Source: Deltaproteobacteria bacterium UBA4427
GTDB lineage: Bacteria; Myxococcota_A; UBA9160; UBA4427
Direction of reading: 5' to 3'
Length of the DNA: 23,981 nt
Assembly: GCA_002390675.1 (NCBI GenBank)
Contig: DGPZ01000090.1
Coordinates: 1 to 23,981 of the forward strand
Below are positions 16,264 to 23,643 of this stretch, piece by piece. Under the pieces are notes generated by a model. That model was not told the DNA's origin. It made no database searches and was given only the letters and a program-made list of their open reading frames with translations. Within the stretch, counting starts at the first letter, position 1. Each line of letters begins with the position of its first letter. Made by a program: the position numbers and the translations under genes.

Positions 16264-17280
16264 ATGAATTTCGAAAACCTTTCGATCATGAGCGTGTGTC
16301 ATGTGGATGCGCCGCAGATCGTCACCTCGTCCGAGATCCAGTCAGAGCTGGGCGAGACCATGGAGCGCCTAGGTTTGCCTCCTAATCTGCTCGAAGGGGT
16401 CGCAGGGATCCATGAGCGGCGTTATTGGAACGAGCAGACCCTACCGAGTGACGCGGCGACGATGGCCGCCGAAGTCGCGCTCGAAGAAGCCGACCTCGAC
16501 CGAGCTCGCCTCGGTATGTTGATCAACACCTCTGTGTGCCGCGATTTTATCGAGCCCTCGACCGCCTGCCTGGTGCACGGAAACCTTAAGCTGCCCGATA
16601 CGTGCATGAACCTTGACGTCGGCAACGCGTGTCTCGCCTTTCTTAATGGCATGGAGATCGTGGGTAACATGATCGAGCTTGGACAGATCGACTACGGAAT
16701 GGTCGTGGACGGCGAATCAAGCCGATTCCTGATCGAGTCGACGATCGAACGACTCAAGCGACCCGAGACCGACTCGACGACCTTTCGCGAGGAGTTCGCC
16801 TCGCTCACGACTGGGTCCGGCGCTGTCGCCATGATCCTCGCTCGTTCCGATCTCGCGCCCGAAGGTCATCAATTTCGGGGAACTTTCAGCCGCGCCGCGA
16901 GTGAACATAACCGGCTCTGTCTTGGCCAGATCGATCGCGGTGTGACGGACACGAAGGGTTTGCTGACGGCGGGCGTTGAGCTCTCCAAGACGACCTGGGC
17001 TGGCGCGCAAGAGCACCTTGGCTTCGACGAAAGCGAGGTCGACGAGTTCTGCCTTCACCAGGTAAGTCAGCGACATGCTGAACAGCTCGCCACGAATCTC
17101 GAGATCGATCTCGAAAAGGCCCTCTTGATCGTAGACCGATTCGGAAACATTGGGCCCGCCTCAGTGCCGATCGTCCTGTCTAAGGCTGCCGATCTCGGAC
17201 GAATCCAGCGTGGCAATCGCGTCATTCTTGCCGGAATCGGGAGTGGCCTTAACTGCACGGTCGGCGAAGTCATCTGGTGA
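16264..17280 (+). CDS. oleA: OleA, acyl-CoA head-to-head condensing thiolase (olefin biosynthesis)
   Basis: 338 residues. OleA performs a Claisen condensation of two long-chain acyl-CoAs to a beta-keto acid. Catalytic residues visible: nucleophile Cys123 in GNACLAF, Glu97 in FIEPST (the OleA-specific Glu that separates it from FabH), His265 in CLHQVS and Asn295 in FGNIGPASVP. All four lie at a constant offset of 20 from those recalled for Xanthomonas OleA (C143, E117, H285, N315), which means the core has no net insertion. Other matches: SIMSVCHVDAPQIVTSSEI at the start, INTSVCRDF, VVDGES, and GIGSGLNCTVGEVIW at the end. It is the first gene of oleABCD, and its TGA overlaps the oleB GTG by four bases. 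Chain length and branching of the substrates cannot be predicted here. Confidence 0.95.
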   Translation: MNFENLSIMSVCHVDAPQIVTSSEIQSELGETMERLGLPPNLLEGVAGIHERRYWNEQTLPSDAATMAAEVALEEADLDRARLGMLINTSVCRDFIEPSTACLVHGNLKLPDTCMNLDVGNACLAFLNGMEIVGNMIELGQIDYGMVVDGESSRFLIESTIERLKRPETDSTTFREEFASLTTGSGAVAMILARSDLAPEGHQFRGTFSRAASEHNRLCLGQIDRGVTDTKGLLTAGVELSKTTWAGAQEHLGFDESEVDEFCLHQVSQRHAEQLATNLEIDLEKALLIVDRFGNIGPASVPIVLSKAADLGRIQRGNRVILAGIGSGLNCTVGEVIW

Positions 17281-18173
17281 GCTCGTCATCTCGGGTCCCG
17301 CGTGCGCTCTATCCCTTCGACAGCCACTTCTTCGACCGGGACGGCCTCCGCTATCACTATCTCGATGAGGGCGAGGGTCCTCCCATTGTTATGGTCCATG
17401 GCAACCCGACCTGGTCCTTCTACTACCGAGATCTGATCCAGTCACTCCGGGGTCGGTACCGTGTTCTCGCACCCGACCATATCGGCTGTGGGTACTCAGA
17501 TAAACCGTCGGATGCGGCGTACCGCTACACGCTCGCCGAACGCATTTGTGATCTCGAGGCTTTCCTCGGCGACCTTGAGCTGGAAGAGCCGATTACGCTC
17601 GTTGCTCACGATTGGGGCGGGATGATCGCAATGGGCTGGGCGGCTCGACATCCGGAGCGCGTCGCTCGGATCGTCTTGATGAACACCGCGGCCTTCCATC
17701 TTCCAGACGACATGAAGATGCCGGCGAGCCTCGCTTTCGTTCGTAACACACGACTCGCCACGTTCATGGTCCGGCACTTCAATCTATTCAGCCGAGGCGC
17801 GAGCTGGATGGCGCCGGCGAGCTGGCTGCCTAAGGTGGTCAGAGACGCCTACTGCGCGCCTTACGATTCGCCAGACAATCGCCTTGCCACGCTTCGCTTC
17901 GTCCAGGACATCCCGCTTTCGCCTGGCGATCCGTCCTATGAAGCAGTCACCGAAGTCGCAAAGGGTCTGCCCCTATTCAAGAAGACGCCAATTCTACTTC
18001 TGTGGGGCGAAAAGGATTTCGTATTCAAACCGAAGGTGCTCGAGATCTTCGAACGCCTCTGGCCGCACGCCGAGTCACACCGGTTCGCTAAAGCAGGTCA
18101 CTACGTCCTAGACGACGCGGGCGACGAGATTCCGCCGCTCGTCCTCGACTTTCTCGCACGGCATTCCGCGTAG
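17277..18173 (+). CDS. oleB: OleB, beta-lactone decarboxylase (haloalkane dehalogenase-like)
   Basis: 298 residues, alpha/beta hydrolase fold. OleB removes CO2 from the cis-beta-lactone made by OleC and yields the cis-olefin. Seen: oxyanion segment VHGNPTWSFYYRDL (40-53), nucleophile Asp112 in AHDWGG (an Asp, as in haloalkane dehalogenases, not Ser), Asp247 in GEKDFVF, and His275 in AGHYVLDDA. The helical cap lies about 135-215. The start is a GTG inside the oleA stop (GTGA), pointing to translational coupling. It is a separate gene and not fused to oleC as in many actinobacteria. In studied systems OleB, OleC and OleD form a large cytosolic assembly. A simple dehalogenase is an unlikely alternative in this operon. 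Confidence 0.93.
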   Translation: MSSSSRVPRALYPFDSHFFDRDGLRYHYLDEGEGPPIVMVHGNPTWSFYYRDLIQSLRGRYRVLAPDHIGCGYSDKPSDAAYRYTLAERICDLEAFLGDLELEEPITLVAHDWGGMIAMGWAARHPERVARIVLMNTAAFHLPDDMKMPASLAFVRNTRLATFMVRHFNLFSRGASWMAPASWLPKVVRDAYCAPYDSPDNRLATLRFVQDIPLSPGDPSYEAVTEVAKGLPLFKKTPILLLWGEKDFVFKPKVLEIFERLWPHAESHRFAKAGHYVLDDAGDEIPPLVLDFLARHSA

Positions 18174-18186
18174 CGGCGTCGAGAGT

Positions 18187-19917
18187 ATGAACGTCGCCTC
18201 ACTGGTTCTCGAACGAGCGCGAAGCGAACCGGACGGGATCGCGATCCGGTGCCCAGTGAATGGCTGGCGCCGCAAAGGTAGTCGCGTTAGTTATACAAAT
18301 ATCAGTAACGCCGACCTCGACCGCGAGAGCGACTGCATCGCACGCGGGCTCGAATCCATCGGCATCGTTCGTGGCACTCGAACCGCGCTGATGGTTCGAC
18401 CTGGCCGGGAACTTTTCTCGCTGATGCTCGCGCTTTTCAAGGTTGGCGCTGTCCCGGTGCTCATCGATCCGGGGATCGGGCTGCGACCACTGCGGCGTTG
18501 TCTCGACGAAGCCGAGCCAGAGGCATTTATAGGAGTCCCTGCCGCCCAGGCGGCGCGCATTGCCCTCGGTTGGGCGCGGAAGACGCTGCGCATCACGGTC
18601 ACCGTCGGCCGATACCCGAAGTTCGGCGCGCCAACGCTCGATCGACTTCGCGAATTAGGAACCTCGGGACCGCACGACGCGCCTTACGCGACCGCAACAA
18701 TGGAAGATGCCGACGTCGCTGCCATACTCTTCACGAGCGGAAGCACCGGTCCGCCGAAAGGCGTGGTCTACCAACACGGAAATTTCGCAGCTCAGGTCGA
18801 GGCCATCCGGGGACTCGGACACATTCAGCCAGGCGAGACCGATCTGGCGACGTTTGCGCCCTTTGCACTCTTCGATCCGGCAATTGGCATGTCGGCTTTG
18901 ATTCCCGACATGGATCCAACCCGCCCCGGCCATGTCGACCCGCGGCGGATCATCGAACCCGCCGAGGAGTTCGGCGCCACGAGTCTCTTCGGCTCGCCAG
19001 CGCTCCTCGACACCGTCGGTCGACACGGTGCCAAACACGGGACGAAGCTCACGACACTGCGCCGAGTGGTCTCCGCGGGTGCGCCCGTCTCTGCGGACAT
19101 AATGGACCGGTTTCTCGGGATGCTGCCCGACGATGCCGAAATTCTGACGCCCTACGGTGCAACCGAATGTCTGCCAGTCTCGTGCATTTCGAGCGACGAG
19201 GTTCTTTCCGAGACTGCGGCCCTAACGGATACGGGCTTGGGCGTCTGTGTTGGCTCGCCGGTCCCATCGATCGACGCGCGCGTTATTGCCATCGACGATG
19301 ATCCAATCGAATCTTGGGACCCGGCACTCGAAGTTCCAACCGGCAGCATCGGTGAGATCACGGTGCGCGGTCCTCAAGCGACGACCGCTTACTTCAACCG
19401 CCCTGATGCGACGGCGCTCGCGAAAATCCGTGACACCGACGGCGTGGCGAACGCCGACAAAAGCACCGACAACAAGAGCGGGTTCTGGCACCGCATGGGC
19501 GACGTCGGATATTTCGACGAACGCGGAAGGCTCTGGTATTGCGGCCGAAAAGCGGACCGGGTGACGACGGATCGAGGGACACTATTCAGCGTACAGTGCG
19601 AAGCGATTTTTGACACCCATCCGAAGGTGCGTCGAACAGCCCTCGTCGGCGTGCCGGTCCAGAACGGTGAGATGCCTGTGATCTGCGTCGAACTGCTGCC
19701 GGAGATACCGCGCCGCGCGCGAGGGGCAGTCGAGGCCGATCTTCGAGCACTCGCCGAACGCTACGCGCATACGCGCGACATTAGGCACTTCCTTTTTCAT
19801 TCCCGATTTCCCGTTGACATCCGCCACAACGCAAAAATCGGCCGTCCCGAACTCGGACGCTGGGCGCGACGAAAGCTTCGCGGCCGGATCCGGAACGCGT
19901 CGTCGGTCTCACTATGA
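18187..19917 (+). CDS. oleC: OleC, ATP-dependent beta-lactone synthetase
   Basis: 576 residues of the ANL (AMP-binding) superfamily. OleC activates the beta-hydroxy acid from OleD with ATP and cyclises it to a beta-lactone. Seen: A3 P-loop FTSGSTGPPKGVVY (182-195), YGATECLPVS (A5), a GEITVRGP turn with MGDVGYFDERGRLWYCGRKAD (A7-A8 region) and a C-terminal domain ending in HNAKIGR, whose Lys is in the usual late catalytic-lysine position. RVVSAGAPVS precedes A5. OleC-like features are YGATECLPVS and the 550-590-residue length. It starts 13 bases after oleB with a weak GAGAG signal, and its TGA overlaps oleD. A generic acyl-CoA ligase is the alternative, made unlikely by the operon. Confidence 0.93.
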   Translation: MNVASLVLERARSEPDGIAIRCPVNGWRRKGSRVSYTNISNADLDRESDCIARGLESIGIVRGTRTALMVRPGRELFSLMLALFKVGAVPVLIDPGIGLRPLRRCLDEAEPEAFIGVPAAQAARIALGWARKTLRITVTVGRYPKFGAPTLDRLRELGTSGPHDAPYATATMEDADVAAILFTSGSTGPPKGVVYQHGNFAAQVEAIRGLGHIQPGETDLATFAPFALFDPAIGMSALIPDMDPTRPGHVDPRRIIEPAEEFGATSLFGSPALLDTVGRHGAKHGTKLTTLRRVVSAGAPVSADIMDRFLGMLPDDAEILTPYGATECLPVSCISSDEVLSETAALTDTGLGVCVGSPVPSIDARVIAIDDDPIESWDPALEVPTGSIGEITVRGPQATTAYFNRPDATALAKIRDTDGVANADKSTDNKSGFWHRMGDVGYFDERGRLWYCGRKADRVTTDRGTLFSVQCEAIFDTHPKVRRTALVGVPVQNGEMPVICVELLPEIPRRARGAVEADLRALAERYAHTRDIRHFLFHSRFPVDIRHNAKIGRPELGRWARRKLRGRIRNASSVSL

Positions 19918-20915
19918 GAGCACTCGTGACCGGAGGTGCAGGCTTTCTCGGCGGGGCGATCGTGCGACGACTACTCGCACGGGGTGACTATGTCCGCAGC
20001 TTTTCGAGGGGCTTCCATCCAGAGCTCGAGTCCCTCGGCGTCGAGACGTTATGCGGTGACGTTGCCGATGCAGCAGCTGTTTCGAGTGCCGCTGCAGACT
20101 GCGACGTCGTCTTTCATGTGGCTGCGCGCGTCGGCGGCTGGGGGCCCGATCTAGAGTACCGACAAACGAATGTAGTGGGCACGGAAAATGTGATCGAAGC
20201 CTGTCGTCGACAAAACGTGCCTAAGCTCGTTTATACGAGTACGCCTAGCGTCGTTCATGCTGGCGGCGACATAGAAGGGGCTGACGAGACGCTTCCCTAC
20301 GCCAGTCACTTTGAAGCCGCATACCCAGAGACTAAGGCTGCGGCCGAACGCCTCGTGCTCGCTGCAAACGATGCTCGGCTCTCGACGGTCGCGTTACGAC
20401 CTCATCTGGTCTGGGGACCGGGCGACAACCAATTGATCCCACGTCTGATTGAGCGCGCGCGGGCAGGGCGACTGAGACTCGTGGGCGGCGGGGACAAGCT
20501 CGTCGATGCGACCTATGTCGACAACGCGGTCGACGCTCACTTGCTTGCTTGCGATCGGTTGGCTGTGGAATCGGCCTGCGCCGGACGCGCCTACTTCATC
20601 GCGCAAGGCGAGCCTATGCCGGCTCGCGATCTGATCAACGGAGTGCTCGCGGCAGCGGAAATTCCGCCAACGACGAGGAGTATTCCAGCGTCTGTTGCGT
20701 GGCTGGCCGGCGCGATGGCTGAACTCGTTTATCGGGGATTGCGCATCAAGAGGGAGCCCCCGTTGACTCGCTTCGCCGCGGTGCAACTCGCAACGGCCCA
20801 TTGGTATAATATAAGCGCTGCACGTCGCGACCTTGGTTATGCACCGGCCGTCTCGACACAAGAAGGCTTGCGCATACTCCGCAATCACCTTGCTATGTCA
20901 GAATCGTACGACTAG
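19914..20915 (+). CDS. oleD: OleD, NAD(P)H-dependent 2-alkyl-3-ketoalkanoate reductase
   Basis: 333 residues, extended short-chain dehydrogenase of the 3-beta-HSD type. OleD reduces the OleA product (2-alkyl-3-keto acid) to the 3-hydroxy acid. Seen: Rossmann motif TGGAGFLGG (6-14), FHVAARVGGWGPD with NVVGTENVIEAC, and the catalytic set Ser109 in YTSTPSVV with Tyr137 and Lys141 in YPETK. LRPHLVWGPGD and a C-terminal substrate region follow. Arg29 or Ser28 after the second strand would favour NADPH, though this is not decisive. It starts in an ATGA overlap with oleC, which closes a tightly packed four-gene operon. It ends 64 bases before the convergent peroxidase gene, with no clear terminator. 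Confidence 0.93.
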   Translation: MRALVTGGAGFLGGAIVRRLLARGDYVRSFSRGFHPELESLGVETLCGDVADAAAVSSAAADCDVVFHVAARVGGWGPDLEYRQTNVVGTENVIEACRRQNVPKLVYTSTPSVVHAGGDIEGADETLPYASHFEAAYPETKAAAERLVLAANDARLSTVALRPHLVWGPGDNQLIPRLIERARAGRLRLVGGGDKLVDATYVDNAVDAHLLACDRLAVESACAGRAYFIAQGEPMPARDLINGVLAAAEIPPTTRSIPASVAWLAGAMAELVYRGLRIKREPPLTRFAAVQLATAHWYNISAARRDLGYAPAVSTQEGLRILRNHLAMSESYD

Positions 20916-20979
20916 ATCCGAGCAGTGAATTAAGGAATAGGCGCGACATTGGCTAGGGGCGCGATATTCGTTTCTCCGG

Positions 20980-21528
20980 CTAGTCTTCGAGCATAGCTTC
21001 GATTTTCGCGATGACGGCCGGGGCCATGGGCTGCGTTCCAGGAGAGAATCGCTCCACGATAGTTCCGTCTCGATCGACGAGGAATTTCTGGAAGTTCCAA
21101 CTGATCTCGCCACCTATGGGTGACGGGCGAGAAGTGATGAACGCGTAGAGGGGGTGCTTGGTGTCTCCCTTCACCGAGATCTTCTCGAAGACTGGAAAAT
21201 CGACTCCCCAGACCGCTCTGCAGTAGTCCGCAATCTCTGCGTTACTGCCCGGCTCCTGTCCTCCGAAGTCATTGGCTGGGAAACCTAAGACGACGAAGCC
21301 CTGGTCCCGGTACTTGGCGTAAAGCGCTTCAAGGCCTGCGTACTGCGGCGTGTTCCCGCACTTGCTGGCCACGTTGACGATCATCAATACTTTGCCCTCG
21401 TAGCCCTTTAGCGGGGCAGGGGTCCCATCTATGCGATTTAGATCGAAGTCATAGATCGAACGGGGGCTATCCGCACCGATCAGGAAGGCCGAAATGAGAA
21501 AGATGACGAGCAACATAACGCGACGCAT
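20980..21528 (-). CDS. Exported glutathione peroxidase-family protein
   Basis: 182 residues. An N-terminal hydrophobic stretch (4-18) after MRR acts as a signal peptide or anchor, so the enzyme should be periplasmic. The thioredoxin-fold GPx blocks are all there: VNVASKCGNTPQY with peroxidatic Cys57, LGFPANDFGGQEPG with Gln91, and SWNFQKFLVDRDG with Trp144 and Asn145, giving the complete Cys-Gln-Trp-Asn tetrad. Cys103 (ADYCRAVWG) is a further conserved cysteine that could act as resolving Cys, in which case thioredoxin-type reductants would serve rather than glutathione. Such enzymes reduce H2O2 and lipid hydroperoxides. AAGGAGAGG lies five bases upstream of the ATG, a strong signal. It is convergent with oleD. 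Confidence 0.93.
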   Translation of the reverse strand: MRRVMLLVIFLISAFLIGADSPRSIYDFDLNRIDGTPAPLKGYEGKVLMIVNVASKCGNTPQYAGLEALYAKYRDQGFVVLGFPANDFGGQEPGSNAEIADYCRAVWGVDFPVFEKISVKGDTKHPLYAFITSRPSPIGGEISWNFQKFLVDRDGTIVERFSPGTQPMAPAVIAKIEAMLED

Positions 21529-21533
21529 TAAAG

Positions 21534-21542
21534 CCTCTCCTT
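21534..21542 (-). promoter_or_regulatory. Strong ribosome binding site of the peroxidase gene
   Basis: On the minus strand AAGGAGAGG precedes the ATG at 21528 by five bases. It is among the best Shine-Dalgarno matches in the window and fixes the start. Confidence 0.75.
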
Positions 21543-21701
21543 ATTGCAAAGCGGGAGCCTAACTTCTCCGCACGGGCGCGCAAACCTCGTGCTACCTGCG
21601 TGTCGTCAAGAGTTCACTCGCGAGTCAAGCCTAGAAGGGCGCGGGGCAGCCGCTGCGACTTCTGAACTGCCCCCGACCGGTCGTAAGACTAGAAGGCGGG
21701 C

Positions 21702-22358
21702 TTAGACCTCATGGGTGTCCGCGATAGAATCAAGGGAATCCATCAGCAGTTTCGCAACGTCGTGAGGATGCAGTTGATCCGTTTCAAGCAAGATGCTTGC
21801 GTAATCCAGCAAAGGCGTGCGGCGCGAGAGCCAAGTGTCGAAATGCTCATGCCATCGATCCGGGTCACGACGTTCTTCGGGCTCTTTATACAAAAGCCAA
21901 CTGGCCGGCCCGTAGAGTTCCTCGCGCATTAGTTCGAACAGAACGTCACGAGGTAGAAGCACGTGGACGAAGTCGACACGATCCGAAAGCTGCTGTTTTG
22001 AATCGATCGCGGGCCACGCGCGATCGAGCACGATGACCGACCGTGGCCGCTCTCGCGCAAAGCGGTCGAGCATGAACCGGGCCCAGTTCGCAACGCGCGC
22101 TGGGCCCTCGACTCCGGCTATCTCTATGAGGGAGCGCCCTGCCTCGTGTTCGATTTTACGATCGATGTCGACGAAGGGCAGACCGGTTCTCGCGCAAAAG
22201 CTACGACCGATCAGCCGCGTCCGCGAGCCGAGCTGGCCAGCGATCAAAATCGGCCGCGAAAGCGACATCCGCGGGAAAGGATCGTAGTAGTCGCTCGTGG
22301 CGCCAGGCGCAGACTGATGGGCAGCGCTTCGATCAAGCGGCGTCATTAGCGTCGGCAT
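21702..22358 (-). CDS. Shikimate-kinase-like protein with a degenerate P-loop (probable pseudoenzyme)
   Basis: 218 residues. From residue 36 on it follows the shikimate kinase plan: ILIAGQLGSRTRLIGRSF, then LPFVDIDRKIEHEAGRSLIE (60-79) with the conserved Asp pair (D64/D66), and SRRTPLLDYASILLETDQL at the C-terminal lid/Arg region. The Walker A element should be GxxGxGKST, but here it is GQLGSRTRL, so both the Gly and the ATP-binding Lys are lost. The GGG shikimate loop is replaced (VIVLDRAWPA), and the Arg58 position aligned by eye is Ala90. ATP-dependent phosphorylation of shikimate is therefore unlikely. The first 30 residues are extra and disordered-looking. Starting at Met31 (22268) would give a compact domain, but neither site has a good ribosome binding signal. 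A regulatory or structural role is conceivable. Confidence 0.7.
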   Translation of the reverse strand: MPTLMTPLDRSAAHQSAPGATSDYYDPFPRMSLSRPILIAGQLGSRTRLIGRSFCARTGLPFVDIDRKIEHEAGRSLIEIAGVEGPARVANWARFMLDRFARERPRSVIVLDRAWPAIDSKQQLSDRVDFVHVLLPRDVLFELMREELYGPASWLLYKEPEERRDPDRWHEHFDTWLSRRTPLLDYASILLETDQLHPHDVAKLLMDSLDSIADTHEV

Positions 22359-22505
22359 CCTCGGCCACTTCGCGAATATCCGAGCCGAGCCCCCATCCCT
22401 TCGCTTGAAGCCCTCGCAGGTTTAGTCATCGAGTTATTCACTTTCCATACACTAGACATGAGTCCTATTGGGCTGGACGCGACGCAGAGCGGTGAGAACC
22501 TGCGA

Positions 22506-22850
22506 CTAGATCATTTCTTCGGGGGGATGATGCGCCTCGAAGAAGTTGAGATATTCGTCGAAAGAAGTGAAGCCGTCTCCATCGACATCATAGTCATCGA
22601 AGGCCACGCCGTACCGTTCGAGCTCAGACGCAGCGAATTCCTCGGGGCTCAAAGCGTTGTCGCCATCGGTGTCGGACATATCAAAGATGTGCTCCGCGAT
22701 CCCGACCGCTCCTTGGGCGAGCTGCGGACATGCTCCCATGGCCGCTTCTCCGTCGTCAGGATGCGACGCACCCGCAGCACTAGCCACCACTAGACATAGT
22801 CCGCCAAGCAAGAGAGATGAGAGGCGGCCGTTCTTTGATTGGATTCGCAT
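22506..22850 (-). CDS. Exported two-EF-hand calcium-binding protein
   Basis: 114 residues. Signal peptide at 1-28 (hydrophobic 12-26, cleavage near AGA). The mature protein carries two EF-hand loops: DTDGDNALSPEE at 60-71 with D60, D62, D64 and E71, and DVDGDGFTSFDE at 88-99 with D88, D90, D92 and E99. Both have complete Ca2+ ligand sets, and their pairing forms a usual EF-lobe. The role is Ca2+ binding outside the cytoplasm, either as sensor or buffer; no partner is evident. AAGGA lies eight bases upstream of the ATG. It is a single-gene unit between the shikimate-kinase-like gene and the membrane protein. Cys41 is the only cysteine in the mature chain. Confidence 0.88.
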   Translation of the reverse strand: MRIQSKNGRLSSLLLGGLCLVVASAAGASHPDDGEAAMGACPQLAQGAVGIAEHIFDMSDTDGDNALSPEEFAASELERYGVAFDDYDVDGDGFTSFDEYLNFFEAHHPPEEMI

Positions 22851-23045
22851 GGATTTTCCTTGATTTGTGGAGGCGCGTTTCAGTGTCTCAGCGGACTATG
22901 CCCGCCGGCTTGGAACGAGCAACCCCATGACTGCAGGCTGGCTCGCGATGCATCTAGTCGACTCGGCGGGGCAATTCCGGCGGCTAGGCGTGGATTCTCG
23001 AACGACCTAGATGTGGTGTCGCGGTAGGTCCGGTAGAGCAGCGCA

Positions 23046-23495
23046 TTACGCTGGTTCGAAACTAAGCATCTCGGTGAGCATCCACAACAGCAATATTCCG
23101 CGCGCGCTCCAGCCGAGAGTACGAATCCAGTTCGTCCGAACAAGCGATGCGTGACTCTCTGCGTCGAAACCTGCGGCAAGCATGTTGTGCAACGGGACCT
23201 GAATAAAAAAGGTCGACAGCCAGATGACGCTGAGAATTAGCATTCCGGCAATGAAGATTGGCCGCCGGGTGAGATCGCCACCGAAGATCAAAAGAAGCGT
23301 GCCGCTTGCCAACTCGACCAGCATCATCGGAGCGACGACGAGCCCGATTCGGGAAACATGGCCCCCTTCATAGGCTACGAAATTCCCTTCACCGACCCGG
23401 TCCATCAGCGGATACTGGACCCGCTGAACCAGCCAGCACAGACCCACCAAATACCAGGTCGCCGCGAAATGGATTACGAAGAGAAGCTGAGCCAC
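23046..23495 (-). CDS. Four-helix inner-membrane protein, DUF1772-like
   Basis: 149 residues from the GTG at 23495. An in-frame ATG at 23546 would add 17 residues without a good signal, while AAGGAG sits six bases before the GTG. Four membrane helices lie at about 4-24, 50-72, 80-100 and 126-145. Conserved-looking polar residues lie at helix ends: VQRVQYPLMDRVGEGNFVAYE after helix 1, QVPLHNML with a GFDAESH loop after helix 3, and LVRTNWIRTLGWSARG before helix 4. The NWIRTLGWSAR and QVPLHN pattern is shared with small integral membrane proteins of the DUF1772 type, which is a recalled resemblance. The function is unknown. The upstream gene on the same strand encodes an SdhB/FrdB-type subunit. 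The membrane protein lacks the heme-ligand layout of a clear SdhC, so I do not call it one. Confidence 0.72.
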   Translation of the reverse strand: MAQLLFVIHFAATWYLVGLCWLVQRVQYPLMDRVGEGNFVAYEGGHVSRIGLVVAPMMLVELASGTLLLIFGGDLTRRPIFIAGMLILSVIWLSTFFIQVPLHNMLAAGFDAESHASLVRTNWIRTLGWSARGILLLWMLTEMLSFEPA

Positions 23496-23501
23496 AGAGA
23501 T

Positions 23502-23507
23502 CTCCTT
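23502..23507 (-). promoter_or_regulatory. Ribosome binding site that selects the GTG start of the membrane protein
   Basis: On the minus strand AAGGAG lies six bases before the GTG at 23495. It supports GTG over the longer in-frame ATG at 23546. Confidence 0.7.
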
Positions 23508-23643
23508 AAAGAAAAGAGCCGGGTAAAGTGACTCCGCGCATGCCACCGGAGAGCGAGGCCTAAGTCATGGGGGAATCCGCGCACGCGACCGTCCCGCTGT
23601 TTGTTATGTCTAGCCCGATCGGGGCAATAGAATGCGAGACGGC

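Noticed and set aside
16177..16266. 30-codon minus-strand frame with a hydrophobic start, overlapping the oleA start
   Set aside because: Too short, no ribosome binding site visible, and its ATG is simply the opposite side of the CATG at the oleA start.
18498..19301. 267-codon plus-strand frame inside oleC
   Set aside because: Out-of-frame reading of oleC, Arg/Ser/His-rich and without motifs, as expected from GC-rich codon use.
20940..20968. Two near-identical 11-base direct repeats (GGCGCGACATT and GGCGCGATATT), 18 bases apart, between oleD and the peroxidase
   Set aside because: Only two copies with one mismatch, in a short convergent gap. Chance is a sufficient explanation; not a CRISPR or an attachment site.
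23046..23495. SdhC-like cytochrome b subunit as the identity of the membrane protein
   Set aside because: It follows an SdhB/FrdB gene, but it has four helices and a QVPLHN/NWIRTLGW pattern, and no clear heme-ligand layout of an SdhC.
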